64,000 nucleotides of DNA from Clostridium sp. DL-VIII (GCF_000230835.1 NZ_CM001240.1:6376279-6440278); one strand, 5' to 3'; shown: positions 27,260 to 37,226, numbered from the stretch's first letter. The notes: generated by a model not told the origin, from the sequence alone. Translations and numbers: made by a program.

Positions 27260-29202
27260 TTACTATCCCTTCCCTCATCTTTTGCTGCAATATAAATAGA
27301 ATATGACTTCAGCTTTTCTCTAAGGAATTTATCTCCTATATTATCAATGATATATACCAGCTTTTTCCGGTCCTCTATACCTAAATTAGTGTTCCTTATG
27401 TTATCTATTGCCCATTGAATCTGTTTCCTTGCTATCGCTCCTATGCTTCCTTGTTCCATGAAAAATGAATCATAGAATAATGTACTAATATTTGCTCCAA
27501 AAGTAAACTTGTCCTTAGATGTCGTTTCAAATGACTTTTGTAAATAAATGATGTTATCTTTCGGTATATCTGATAAAATAATTGGTGAATGTGTGGCTAT
27601 TACCAATTGAACCTTCTTTTTATTAAATTCCTTAGATTCATTTATCCACCTAGTAATATGTGTTAATATGTCCTGCTGCCATTTAGGGTGTAGAAATGCA
27701 TCTATCTCATCTATTATCAATAATATACTTCCGCTTGTTTTCTTTTTTAGTGCTGAATAGACAGTAGCAAATAGGTTTATCATTGCTGCTTCACCAGAAG
27801 ACATAGGCTGAGGTATAATACTAAGCATTCTTCCGTATACAGTCTCTTTGTTATTATAGTGATCAATTATTAATTCAATGAGTTGCATAAATCCAAAGTT
27901 GATTGTCTGAGCAATCTCTATATTTGCAATTATGTTATAATCATCTAAGAAGTTTTGAACCTGTCTATACCACCTCGACTCTCGTAGCGCCTGCATATTT
28001 CCGTCTTGTAAATCAATAAAGCCTCTTATGACATTAAGATCAACACCTTGTACATTTCTTATCCTTCTAATTAACTCTTTCTTAGGTGCGTTTTCATCAT
28101 TATTTGCTATTTGTCCTAATATTTTCTCAAATGCTTCTTCACTGTTAATCCTAATATGATCTTTTTCAAGTACTTCAAAGTTAACATTTTTATATCTTGA
28201 GGTAAACATATTTATTAGGCACAACACAATTTCACAGAGTATATTTAAATACATTTGCTGCCAATGATCCTTTTTAAATTTATCCGCTAAAAACTCATAG
28301 ATATTTTTTCTGATAAACATAACTGTCTGATTAAATTGGCTTTGTCTAAAAAAGTCTTCCTGAAACTTAATGTATTCCCCAAATTCTGTTATATTTAACT
28401 TAAAATCTTTCATAATAGGTAATAGTTTTGCTATTGAGTTTGGAAAGTATCTTACTGCAATTAAAAAATTATAACTTATAGATGTAGCATATGGTGTTTT
28501 AAAATCTGTAGTCATATTTTGAGCATATTGATTAATTACATCTAACAATATGAATCCACCATCAGCCTTATCAGCTCCGTAATGACTTTTCAGTTTTGTA
28601 AATGCTTTCTGTAATGAAAGCATTGGTGTATAGCAAAGAGACTTATGTACTCCCCATGAACTAAACTCTGATAGACCTTGATTATTCATTACATTACTTA
28701 TCTCAAAAGCATTTGTAAAATATACTGTTGTTATGTCATGCTCCTGCTCTGCTTTAATAAATTCTTCTTTTTGTACTGTCTTTAAATCTATGAGTTCAAT
28801 TTCTATGCCTTCCGGGTTATTAATTATTGGTTCATCAGATAAATAGTAGTGTATGATGAGTTTGCTTCGTTCGCCTTTCTGATTACTACCTCTCTCATAA
28901 ACTAAAATTCTCTTCGTATCAATAGATACATATTCTTTATTTTCATCACATGGATGTACACTATCACATTTATCATATAAAAATCTCGTTATTGTTGTCT
29001 TTCCTACCCCATTTCTTCCTACTATCGCTGTTATATCAAGGATATTATTTCCATAAAAGTTATCTATATAGTCTCTATTTTTAGATACATTAAGTACGTT
29101 AAACTCTATATCAAAATCAATGTGATAAGAACTTGAGATATTAAATGATTGATTCTTAATCATGTTGTAATGATTTTCTACCCACAAGTATAATAACTTC
29201 AT
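27253..29202 (-). CDS. AAA ATPase, PtuA-like (Septu-type)
   Basis: A 649-aa ABC/SMC-like ATPase. Walker A is AIVGRNGVGKTTITRF (about residues 57-72). The signature-like PQPMSSGEAAMINLF, Walker B SILLIIDEIDAFLHPKW and H-loop LVIATHSPIIL lie in the last third. This is the AAA_15/AAA_21 (OLD-like, without TOPRIM) layout of PtuA. It is followed at once by an HNH gene, which gives the two-gene Septu architecture. Exact Septu subtype is not determined, and other ATPase-HNH pairs exist. The ATG follows GGAGGAGTAGAACAT. Confidence 0.8.
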   Translation of the reverse strand: MKLLYLWVENHYNMIKNQSFNISSSYHIDFDIEFNVLNVSKNRDYIDNFYGNNILDITAIVGRNGVGKTTITRFLYDKCDSVHPCDENKEYVSIDTKRILVYERGSNQKGERSKLIIHYYLSDEPIINNPEGIEIELIDLKTVQKEEFIKAEQEHDITTVYFTNAFEISNVMNNQGLSEFSSWGVHKSLCYTPMLSLQKAFTKLKSHYGADKADGGFILLDVINQYAQNMTTDFKTPYATSISYNFLIAVRYFPNSIAKLLPIMKDFKLNITEFGEYIKFQEDFFRQSQFNQTVMFIRKNIYEFLADKFKKDHWQQMYLNILCEIVLCLINMFTSRYKNVNFEVLEKDHIRINSEEAFEKILGQIANNDENAPKKELIRRIRNVQGVDLNVIRGFIDLQDGNMQALRESRWYRQVQNFLDDYNIIANIEIAQTINFGFMQLIELIIDHYNNKETVYGRMLSIIPQPMSSGEAAMINLFATVYSALKKKTSGSILLIIDEIDAFLHPKWQQDILTHITRWINESKEFNKKKVQLVIATHSPIILSDIPKDNIIYLQKSFETTSKDKFTFGANISTLFYDSFFMEQGSIGAIARKQIQWAIDNIRNTNLGIEDRKKLVYIIDNIGDKFLREKLKSYSIYIAAKDEGRDSKW

Positions 29203-29407
29203 ATGTTCTACTCCTCCGATTTATTGTTTTCTATTATATTTTATTACAATAAACTCAACTTCTGATTTGTCATTTTCCAATTATCCCTACAAATTATCCT
29301 TTATACTTTTACCTTTATCCATAAAGTTTACTTTCTTTACAGATTATAAACTATCGCACTATCTTAAAAACTAAATACACAAATATGTATTGAGCATAGC
29401 GAGATGT

Positions 29408-30136
29408 TTAATTTATATTTTTTTCAATATCGATGCTACCATTAACTTTATCTATCAAATGTAATATCATCTTATAAAGTTTTTCATAATCTTTAGTTAG
29501 TGCAAATTTACAACATTCTTCAGATGTAACATAATATCCATTTACTACACTTTCTCCAGTCTTAGAATAATGCATAATTCTATGATTACCATTAATTATG
29601 GTATATTGGGTTGCTCTACTTTCTTGCATTATTATAATTGGATTTTTTTCTTTTTCCTTATAAAGGATATCCCTTTTGTTAATCCTAATCTGATTGTCTA
29701 TTTCATAATCTTCCTGATATCCTTCTACCATAATAGAGAGTAACTCGTCTATGTTGAATGATGCCTTACTATAATTTCGATTCTCTATATAATTCGATAA
29801 TTTACTTACATTTACTATCAACGGAAATTTTAATGCTAAATCATCCTTACCTATATGAATTGATAAGAAAATACTTGTATCAATCAATTCATTTATTTTA
29901 CTGATTTTCTCGTATTCATCTTCTCTTGGCAATAATACTAATTTTCGTAATTCATTTCTAAACTTCATCAAATGATAAATCGACAACAGCCTTAAAGGAT
30001 ATTCCTTTTTGTATTTATTTAAAATATAAAATTCATAATCCGAAATGGATCTTGCAACCATTTCCTTACCATTCTGATATTTTTTTTGAATTTGCTTTTG
30101 TATATATTTTTCTATATATAAATCCATATCCATCAT
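29408..30136 (-). CDS. ParB/sulfiredoxin-fold-like protein
   Basis: A 242-aa protein. The C-terminal part has NPIIIMQESRATQYTIINGNHR followed by I-M-H-Y; the INGNHR box resembles the (D/N)G-x-H/Q-R motif of ParB/Srx-like domains, which bind or hydrolyse nucleotides. The N-terminal half is helical with basic Lys/Arg stretches. It sits between the CoiA-like gene (139 bp upstream) and the Septu-like pair. Possible roles include a nuclease or nucleotide-dependent switch; assignment is from one motif only. Confidence 0.55.
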   Translation of the reverse strand: MMDMDLYIEKYIQKQIQKKYQNGKEMVARSISDYEFYILNKYKKEYPLRLLSIYHLMKFRNELRKLVLLPREDEYEKISKINELIDTSIFLSIHIGKDDLALKFPLIVNVSKLSNYIENRNYSKASFNIDELLSIMVEGYQEDYEIDNQIRINKRDILYKEKEKNPIIIMQESRATQYTIINGNHRIMHYSKTGESVVNGYYVTSEECCKFALTKDYEKLYKMILHLIDKVNGSIDIEKNIN

Positions 30137-30275
30137 TATACATCTCCGCTCTTTTTCACCTAATTAAGAGTTAACTATTGTTTTTCTTTATATAATTCCT
30201 ATTTATCCATCATAAACATAATGAAAGTATATATGAAAATTACTATATTTTACTCAGCTCCATGATACTATACAT

Positions 30276-32000
30276 TTATAATTTGCATGCCCCACATCCA
30301 TAGGTTGGTATCGTTTCATATTCTCTCAGATATTGAACTAACGATGTTTTTTCAATCTTAGGACATTTTATCTTTTCTTCGATAGTTGCTTGTTCAATAT
30401 TTTTAATAGTCAATAGATATTTCATGTGTATTTTTTCACACGTCAACCGTCTGCTCATGTTTGTATGACCATCAGTCAATGACAAATACTTATCATTATA
30501 TTCTTTTTCAAGCATTTTCTTTACTTCATTTACTACTTGCTCTTTTAATTCTTCATGCTTCCTGACATATTCTTGTTTTATTAATTCAATTTTTTTATAT
30601 TCCTTCTCCAGTTCTTCTTCTAATTTTAAGTGAACTCTATCCGATATTTCTTGGTTACTTTTAGCAACTTCATTACTTAATAAACTATTCTTTTCCTCCA
30701 ACTTTCCTATTTCTTTTTCTTTTATCTCTAACATCTCTTTTTCATCTGTTAACTGTTCTATGATGCTTTCTAATCTTTGTTCTAATACATCTCTATTTCT
30801 TTTTATATTTATATTCTCATTTTTTAATGCATCAATGTCATAGATATATCTTTCATATAAATCATTAAGTGATTTTTGGCAAAATTCTATAGTTTTATTT
30901 TTATGCATCACAACTCTATTGTGATACTCTGATATATCACTTATATTAGTAATATCGTTAAAATACAAATAAGCAACCACACAATAATCACCTTTTATAG
31001 TAATAGTATCAAGTACACTAGCAATAATTAATTTTCTCTTATGTCTGTTTTTCTCTTCTAACCCTATTAATTTTTCACCTTTTGGATTTGTATATTCTGT
31101 TATTGGAATATGCATAAATAATAATTGATTATTGCTATAATTTTTTAATGCAAATAAAAACTCAGTATCAGCATGAAATGCATAGTAGCCACTTAACTTT
31201 TCTACAGCAGTAAATTCTAACATATCAATAATTGATCCTCTGATTTCCTTGTTTTTAGTCACCTCATCTTCCAGTGCTGTTCTACCTTCTTCTTTCAATC
31301 TCATAACATCTATATAATTGTCTGATATAAAAGTTGCTCTATTTAAATGATCCAACGAGTAAGCATTGATAATATTCTCTTCTAGAAATCCAACTTTTTT
31401 ATACTCTATTGCTTTTTCTACATGTTTTATAGTTAGTGGATTTTTGCTTGTTTGCCCCTCGAAAATATATTGTTCATTTCTTTGTATTTTTCTTTCTATC
31501 TGATTATAAATTGGTTGAACTAATAAGTCTGATCGAAATTTTGTATTCTCAAATCGATTATAAGTTAGTACATCTTCATCTTTCATAACAATATATTTAT
31601 TCTCTTTGCTCCAAAACTTTGTTACTGCAAATTTTTTCATTTCTTTATGTAATACACTTTCAAAAGTATTGGCTCTAGGCTTATCAAACTTGAAAATTTC
31701 TTTATATTCTTCATTTTCTGTACGCAAACTACAATCAGGTATAATTTCATCCTTATCAGTTTTTTTATGTGCAAAGTAAGGCTCTTTCTTCATTCCATCT
31801 CCCAGTGCACATATATGTACTTCCTTTTTGCATTCTATACATCTTAATTTAATTTTATTTAAGGGTGTCTCATGCAAGTAATCAGATAAATCACCGCTAT
31901 TACTCATAATCCAAAATTCTGGATAAACTTCCTTCCATTCATATTCTATAAATGCCTCTGCTTTAAACACTATTGCCACCTCATTTTGTGTAAAATTCAT
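30276..32000 (-). CDS. CoiA-like nuclease-fold protein with long coiled coil
   Basis: A 574-aa protein. The N-terminus has a zinc-knuckle-like LRCIECKKEVHIC and the PYFAH motif typical of CoiA-like competence proteins. RSDLLVQPI followed by YIFEGQTSKNPL (about residues 155-195) gives an R-x-D...E-x-Q arrangement like CoiA's PD-(D/E)XK variant core. Residues about 390-530 form a charged coiled coil (LEEKNSLLSNEVAKSNQEI and similar). The chain ends in YGCGACKL, an unusual Cys-containing tail. A DNA-processing role is inferred. It is part of the minus-strand cargo run. Confidence 0.6.
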   Translation of the reverse strand: MNFTQNEVAIVFKAEAFIEYEWKEVYPEFWIMSNSGDLSDYLHETPLNKIKLRCIECKKEVHICALGDGMKKEPYFAHKKTDKDEIIPDCSLRTENEEYKEIFKFDKPRANTFESVLHKEMKKFAVTKFWSKENKYIVMKDEDVLTYNRFENTKFRSDLLVQPIYNQIERKIQRNEQYIFEGQTSKNPLTIKHVEKAIEYKKVGFLEENIINAYSLDHLNRATFISDNYIDVMRLKEEGRTALEDEVTKNKEIRGSIIDMLEFTAVEKLSGYYAFHADTEFLFALKNYSNNQLLFMHIPITEYTNPKGEKLIGLEEKNRHKRKLIIASVLDTITIKGDYCVVAYLYFNDITNISDISEYHNRVVMHKNKTIEFCQKSLNDLYERYIYDIDALKNENINIKRNRDVLEQRLESIIEQLTDEKEMLEIKEKEIGKLEEKNSLLSNEVAKSNQEISDRVHLKLEEELEKEYKKIELIKQEYVRKHEELKEQVVNEVKKMLEKEYNDKYLSLTDGHTNMSRRLTCEKIHMKYLLTIKNIEQATIEEKIKCPKIEKTSLVQYLREYETIPTYGCGACKL

Positions 32001-32072
32001 TTATTGACTCACCAAATTATCTCTTTTAAAGCCATACTTTGTAATTTTATAAATATACTTTTCTGCACAATT

Positions 32073-32507
32073 TCATATAATTTTAATCAAATACTCTTTA
32101 TTAACTAATTCTATAAAAATTTCTCTTTTTGATAATCTACCAATCACTTTATAAGAATCATTCTCTCTAAGTGGTTCCTTAACTGTAAATTGCCAGTGCA
32201 CTCCACTATTCTTAGTATCAGAAAATTTATTTTTATCTATCATTTTTTCTATAAAATCTCTCAAGTCTGTAAACAATAATTTTCCTTTAAATCTTATTAT
32301 TAAATACCCATTAGAATAGTCTGAAGTAAACTTATCTAAATTTACTTTTCTAATATCAAACCAATTTGATTCATTTCCTATAGATGGTGATAATATAAAT
32401 TTCCCCTCCTTAGTAAATATTGTAGTATTCCTATACTGTTTTAACCCAATTTCATTTTTTAATATCCCAATATTATTATTGCTTGTTTTTGTATGATCTC
32501 CTGCCAT
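32073..32507 (-). CDS. Hypothetical small protein in the cargo operon
   Basis: 144 aa beginning MAGDHTKTSNNNIGILKNE; the family was not recognised. It is rich in strand-forming segments (GYLIIRFKGKLLFTDLRDFI; GVHWQFTVKEPL). The ATG at 32507 is chosen because GGAGGGATATT precedes it; the upstream in-frame ATG at 32525 has no ribosome binding site. Gaps of 43 and 72 bp to its same-strand neighbours suggest co-transcription. Confidence 0.65.
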   Translation of the reverse strand: MAGDHTKTSNNNIGILKNEIGLKQYRNTTIFTKEGKFILSPSIGNESNWFDIRKVNLDKFTSDYSNGYLIIRFKGKLLFTDLRDFIEKMIDKNKFSDTKNSGVHWQFTVKEPLRENDSYKVIGRLSKREIFIELVNKEYLIKII

Positions 32508-32550
32508 AATATCCCTCCAAATCACTTTAAAAGTCTTCTGTGCCGTTAAA

Positions 32551-33330
32551 TTAATATCCTATCTCTTTAATATTAAGAATTTCTTTTTTAGAAACAATCA
32601 TTGCTTTCCCATCATAGCAAGTATTACAATCCAATGCCATTTTATAATTATGAATTTTATTATATAAATAATTAAGAGCTACTCCTACATAATAATCTTT
32701 CACATTATCTGAAATAAATTTTACAATAATTGATTTGGAACTCTTTATATAATTTTCAGTAAGATTGATACCATAAATTTTTTCAAAACATGCACTTATA
32801 TTTTCCACAATCTCTGGAACTTTGAGATAATCATAATTTCCTATTTCTTTGCTGCTAAAAGCAGCATCTCTAACTAACATTGCATAAGGACCCCAATGAA
32901 ATTCATTTCTCACTTTCATTCTATATAAATTAGCAAAGTGATTATCATAATCTGATTCTATTCTCTTTCTAAATTTTTGCCATTCATATTCATCAATTTT
33001 TTCTTTTACTAATGAATATAAAGTTCTCCATAAGTCATTAATATAATTACCTAATGGATAAATTCCATCATTATACGCATTAATATCCATAGTCCTTGCG
33101 AGATGAAACCAACACACTTTATCAATCTGAATTTTGATTTTATAATCCCTAACAATCTTATTTAACAACAACTCATATGATCTATAATCACAATACAGAT
33201 GCTTATTGTAATAATCTTGTATATCTATTTTTCTCAAAAAATGTTCAATTTCATTTTTATCTAATTCAAGTATATTACTGAGGGAAAAATATGTACTTTC
33301 TATAGTTTCACAATCTAATATTTTCTCCAT
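32551..33330 (-). CDS. Hypothetical protein with conserved-looking HLAR and GPYAMLVRDAAF motifs
   Basis: A 259-aa helical, aromatic-rich protein. Segments that look functionally constrained are VCWFHLARTMDINAY, DGIYPLGNYINDLW and HWGPYAMLVRDAAFSS, with His and Arg residues in defined places. No catalytic family could be named. It lies 32 bp after the DEDDh exonuclease gene and is probably co-expressed with it, so an accessory role to that nuclease is possible. Confidence 0.65.
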   Translation of the reverse strand: MEKILDCETIESTYFSLSNILELDKNEIEHFLRKIDIQDYYNKHLYCDYRSYELLLNKIVRDYKIKIQIDKVCWFHLARTMDINAYNDGIYPLGNYINDLWRTLYSLVKEKIDEYEWQKFRKRIESDYDNHFANLYRMKVRNEFHWGPYAMLVRDAAFSSKEIGNYDYLKVPEIVENISACFEKIYGINLTENYIKSSKSIIVKFISDNVKDYYVGVALNYLYNKIHNYKMALDCNTCYDGKAMIVSKKEILNIKEIGY

Positions 33331-33362
33331 CCATTTACTCTCCTTTTAAAATAAACATTTAT

Positions 33363-34484
33363 TTATAATGAATTTAAATATTCTTGAACATTTCTTTCTC
33401 CACACCCAACATTAGTCCTGTAAATCTCTAAACTTTCCATATTATGATCAAAATCCTTTATTATAAAAGTCTCTAGTTTAAATAAATCATCTGGAGCATT
33501 AAATATTATTCTTGTAGTGCCTGTCTCACTTTTAGTAGCAGGCTCACATACTGCATCTTTCCATACTCTCTTTATTTCATCTTCATTATATCTTGATAAT
33601 ATATATTGCTTTTTACCTTTTAATTTAATCCTAACCAATGTATAAAACGTAACAATGTCATAATAATTACCTACATGAGTAGATTTTAAAAATTCAAGAC
33701 TTTTGTTGTTTTTTAACAATATCTCTTTTACGATTTTGAAACATTGCTGCTCAATCTTAAAAAACTTATCATCAATCACTGTATTTTCATTTTTCTTTAG
33801 CTTGGATGAAGAATTTATCTTCTCCTTGCATTTCTTATAAACTTCAGCACAAACAAAACAATCATCGGCTGAATTATGAGAACCAACATTGATATTTAAG
33901 ATTGCTTTTAATGTTGGAAGTTTATAATTTTCTAACTTTGCTCCATTTGCACCTTTTATATATTTCCTTGATAGCGACAATGTATCAATCACTTCATTTT
34001 GTGGCTTTTTTATTCTTAGATTAAATGCATTATTAATTAAAAACTTCATATCAAAATCTGCATTATGAGCAATAAGAACATCTTCTCCAATAAAATTAAT
34101 AAATCTAGGAAATATTTGTGATATTATAGGTGCATTCTTAACATCACTATTATCAATTCCAGTTAAACTAGTTATATTACTTGGAATGGCCTTTTGAGGA
34201 TTTACATATGTAACAAATTCATCAACCCTTTCATTATTTCTATATCTTAATGCACCTATTTGAATTATATTTTCTGTTTTTGCATCTAATCCTGTAGTTT
34301 CAAAATCAAATACTACAAAATCATTGGGAAATTCACTGCTATTCTTATAAAACATATATTTATCATAGGGTTCAGTATCTATATAATTTTTTACTTTATC
34401 TATTTCCACATTAATATTATTACTTAATTTATTCTCTTTATTATTGCCAAATAAACTTTGAATCATTTTATTTAATATTCCCAT
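33363..34484 (-). CDS. DEDDh 3'-5' exonuclease with unknown C-terminal domain
   Basis: A 373-aa protein starting at ATG 34484 (GGAGGAAATTTTA upstream), not at the in-frame ATG 34529. A short N-terminal region leads into a DnaQ-like domain with VFDFETTGLD, IAHNADFDMKFL and HNSADDC, the complete DEDDh set. Residues about 240-373 form a separate alpha/beta region (YDIVTFYTLVRIKLKGKKQY; RIIFNAPDDLFKLETFIIKD) that was not recognised. This is the second such exonuclease in the island. It probably trims nucleic acid in the cargo defence module next to the methyltransferase. Confidence 0.8.
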   Translation of the reverse strand: MGILNKMIQSLFGNNKENKLSNNINVEIDKVKNYIDTEPYDKYMFYKNSSEFPNDFVVFDFETTGLDAKTENIIQIGALRYRNNERVDEFVTYVNPQKAIPSNITSLTGIDNSDVKNAPIISQIFPRFINFIGEDVLIAHNADFDMKFLINNAFNLRIKKPQNEVIDTLSLSRKYIKGANGAKLENYKLPTLKAILNINVGSHNSADDCFVCAEVYKKCKEKINSSSKLKKNENTVIDDKFFKIEQQCFKIVKEILLKNNKSLEFLKSTHVGNYYDIVTFYTLVRIKLKGKKQYILSRYNEDEIKRVWKDAVCEPATKSETGTTRIIFNAPDDLFKLETFIIKDFDHNMESLEIYRTNVGCGERNVQEYLNSL

Positions 34485-34613
34485 TAAAATTTCCTCCAAA
34501 AAAATAATAGTAGAGTGATTATTTTCCACTCTACTATTTTATCATATATTTAACACAATTTGGTATTTTATTACATGAATTCATCAAATCATACAACTTT
34601 AGTTTAAACTATT

Positions 34614-35372
34614 TTATTTATTATCAATATTATTTAATCTTTCTTTTCCAATTTCACAATATTCAATACTTTTTTCTATCCCAATATACTTTCTATTTAG
34701 CATTTTGCAAACTCGTCCCATCGAAAAAGTTCCTGCAAACAAATCAAGTACGGTATCATTCTCATTTGAACTTGCCAGCACAATCCTTTTTAATAATGAT
34801 TCAGGTTTTTGAGATGGATGTTTTACGTATTCTTCCATTTTATATCTAACTCTAGGAAAATACCATACATTCCCCGGAACTTTAAGTGAATTATATTGCT
34901 GAGGTGGGTCTTTCCTATAATCCATTAGTTTCCTCTTTGAACCAGTTTTTGCTTCAATCGCTATATCCTCATTATTAAAAGTATATATACTTTTATTCTT
35001 AACTGCAAATAATATTGGCTCATATAAACAACCATAATGATTTTTGGCTTGTACTCCTGAACTATCATAACTCCATATTATTCTAGATTTAATATGCATC
35101 TTCTTTCTCAAATATATATCAATATAAGGCATATTCTGAACAGAATTCATAATATATAAACTTCCATAACGTTTTAATTTTTTTATCGCCATCTCTAGCC
35201 AACAACTTAACCATTCTATGTACTTATCTTCTGTATTCCATGAATCTTCAATGTTATTAGCATATTTTTTTCCTAAATTATATGGAGGATCTATAAATAT
35301 CAGATCTATTGAACTATCTTCTATCTGACTAAGTCCCTCAATTATATCTGCTTCAATAATTTCTATACTCAT
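34614..35372 (-). CDS. Beta-class DNA methyltransferase (N6-adenine or N4-cytosine)
   Basis: A 252-aa SAM-dependent DNA methyltransferase. Motif IV (LIFIDPPYNLGKKYAN) comes near the N-terminus, and the motif X/I region (HPSQKPESLLKRIV, then VLDLFAGTFSMG) is C-terminal, which is the beta-class order. It is compact, with no large target-recognition insert. The expected role is to mark host DNA; the matching nuclease could be one of the adjacent cargo proteins, or the enzyme is an orphan. It lies 32 bp after the HEPN-like gene and 129 bp before the exonuclease gene. Confidence 0.9.
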   Translation of the reverse strand: MSIEIIEADIIEGLSQIEDSSIDLIFIDPPYNLGKKYANNIEDSWNTEDKYIEWLSCWLEMAIKKLKRYGSLYIMNSVQNMPYIDIYLRKKMHIKSRIIWSYDSSGVQAKNHYGCLYEPILFAVKNKSIYTFNNEDIAIEAKTGSKRKLMDYRKDPPQQYNSLKVPGNVWYFPRVRYKMEEYVKHPSQKPESLLKRIVLASSNENDTVLDLFAGTFSMGRVCKMLNRKYIGIEKSIEYCEIGKERLNNIDNK

Positions 35373-35404
35373 TCTACACCTCCAAGAAATTATTATAGCA
35401 TTTT

Positions 35405-36160
35405 TTACTCGTGATGCATATACTTATCTTTAAAAGTATCTATTATACTTCTATATAGTGTATCTATGTAAAATGCAGTATACCTTAAAAATTCACTTAC
35501 CTCTATTGCCGTTGAACTTCTATTTTCAAGAAACCTTTCAGTTATATAATCTTTATAATTGCTATGTCTTCCCAAATTCTCGTTTCCGTGTGCTATATTA
35601 TTTCTTGCTTCAACTATAAATTCAAGCCTCTCTATAAAATTTTCTGGTATAGTTTCTCCTTCTAAAAGTTCATTAATCACCTTTTTTAAAGATATGTTAT
35701 ATTTCCCTAAAAACTTCTCTAATTTATCATAATTAGGATTACTTGTTTGTTCCTTAAAATGACGTTGTGATCTTTCATAATCTGAGCAGTCTAACATTTT
35801 TTTATTCAGCAACTCATTTATTTTTTTGTTAATGTTAACAATCTTTCTATAATCCGGTATTTCTCCTATTTTGCAATTTCTATCATTTCTATCAGTGGAT
35901 AACTCTATAATTACTAAATTTCTTATTCCATATGGCAATTCTTTAATTTGCCTATTTATAAAAAACTCATAAAATAAATCGCCTATTTTCTTATAAATCC
36001 CTTCCCAAAATGCATAAATAAGAACTATGTATCCCCTAAAAAGAACATCTATTTCACTTTCTTTAAAGTCTTCATTATTACTTATAATTGTATCCATAGT
36101 ACTTATTTTACTTCTTTTTTCTAACTTATATTCATCAAATTGAATAAATTTATCCTCCAT
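35405..36160 (-). CDS. HEPN-domain protein of the MAE_28990/MAE_18760 type
   Basis: A 251-aa helical protein. Near the N-terminus FRGYIVLIYAFWEGIYKKI is the conserved helix of this family, and near the C-terminus FIVEARNNIAHGN gives the R-x4-H catalytic motif of HEPN RNases. HEPN proteins act as RNA-cleaving toxins or effectors. It starts one base after the DUF262 stop codon, so the two are coupled. DUF262-HEPN pairs recur in defence islands. Whether this pair is a toxin-antitoxin module or a two-part nuclease is unknown. Confidence 0.8.
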   Translation of the reverse strand: MEDKFIQFDEYKLEKRSKISTMDTIISNNEDFKESEIDVLFRGYIVLIYAFWEGIYKKIGDLFYEFFINRQIKELPYGIRNLVIIELSTDRNDRNCKIGEIPDYRKIVNINKKINELLNKKMLDCSDYERSQRHFKEQTSNPNYDKLEKFLGKYNISLKKVINELLEGETIPENFIERLEFIVEARNNIAHGNENLGRHSNYKDYITERFLENRSSTAIEVSEFLRYTAFYIDTLYRSIIDTFKDKYMHHE

Positions 36161-36161
36161 T

Positions 36162-37226
36162 TTATTTTATAGCCCCTTTAAAAAATTTCGCACTATATCT
36201 ATTTAATTCATACATTCTTTTAGTAGGTGAATATCCTCTTGCTGTGATTTTTTTATATTCATCGCTTTCAAAATATTGTCTCGTGATATCTTTTATTAAA
36301 GTCTCCTGATTACTTTGATTAACTTTATCTAGTATACAACTTATTCCTATTGCTATTGAAAATGTATTGGCTATATTATTTATTTTAGGATGATGCCATC
36401 TAAATGAATTTGCTCCAAAAATTGAATAAATTATATTAAATGTTTTTTTAAATACCTCTATTTCATTATTCAAAAACTCTTGGTTATTCTTTTTCAGAAA
36501 TTGTTCCGTTTCGTTCGTTATCAAATCCTCAATTCTATCATACTTAGGTGCTTCAGTACTATTACTTATATCTCTCCCTAGGAAGAATTTTAAAACATAT
36601 TCTACGTTTTCCTGCTTTTTAATTCTATCTAATTTTAAACCTAAAGTTTCTTTAAATTCTTTGGAATTTCCTAAAATCTGAATATTTGCATAAAAAGCAT
36701 TATTCAATTTATATATTAAAAAATTTCTAATTTCTTGTGCTTCTAACTTTTCACCATTTGCATTAAGCCTATTAAATAAAAGATATTGACTAAAAATATC
36801 ATCAGTTTCTTCAACCAACTCTATTCTAATTCTTGTATTTTTTACAATTCTTTGTATATTCTCAGGTAACTGACTAAATGTTTTATCATTTAGTTCTGTT
36901 ATTATCTGACATCCAGTAAATTTTTGTTCTGAACCTTCTTTTAAAAAATTTATCAATGATGTTGTTCTTTGTAAACCATCAATTATTTCCCACTTAGCCT
37001 CTCCATTTTGAAATACAAATATTGGTGGTATAGGTATTCCTATTAAAATAGACTCAATTAATTCTGATTGGCTTTCGATCCCCCATCTAAATAACCTTTG
37101 ATATGGTGGATTTAATATTAATTCTTTATTTTCTTTTCTTTGTATATATTCCGAAACAACCATATCAAAATGGTCTACTCTAAATTTTTTTCTATTTTCT
37201 TTAACTTGTTCATCTATCTTAGTCAT
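36162..37226 (-). CDS. DUF262 (GmrSD-N-like, ParB-fold) protein
   Basis: A 354-aa protein with the DUF262 signature: LNPPYQRLFRWGIESQSELI, GIPIPPIFVF and WEIIDGLQRTTSLI (the DGxQR box, about residues 85-90). The domain is ParB/Srx-like, is found in GmrSD-type type IV restriction enzymes and BrxU, and hydrolyses or senses nucleotides. The C-terminal HNH half of full GmrSD is absent (354 aa against about 600), and a HEPN gene follows after one base, so the effector may be supplied in trans. It is first in the cargo run after tniQ (242-bp gap). Confidence 0.85.
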   Translation of the reverse strand: MTKIDEQVKENRKKFRVDHFDMVVSEYIQRKENKELILNPPYQRLFRWGIESQSELIESILIGIPIPPIFVFQNGEAKWEIIDGLQRTTSLINFLKEGSEQKFTGCQIITELNDKTFSQLPENIQRIVKNTRIRIELVEETDDIFSQYLLFNRLNANGEKLEAQEIRNFLIYKLNNAFYANIQILGNSKEFKETLGLKLDRIKKQENVEYVLKFFLGRDISNSTEAPKYDRIEDLITNETEQFLKKNNQEFLNNEIEVFKKTFNIIYSIFGANSFRWHHPKINNIANTFSIAIGISCILDKVNQSNQETLIKDITRQYFESDEYKKITARGYSPTKRMYELNRYSAKFFKGAIK

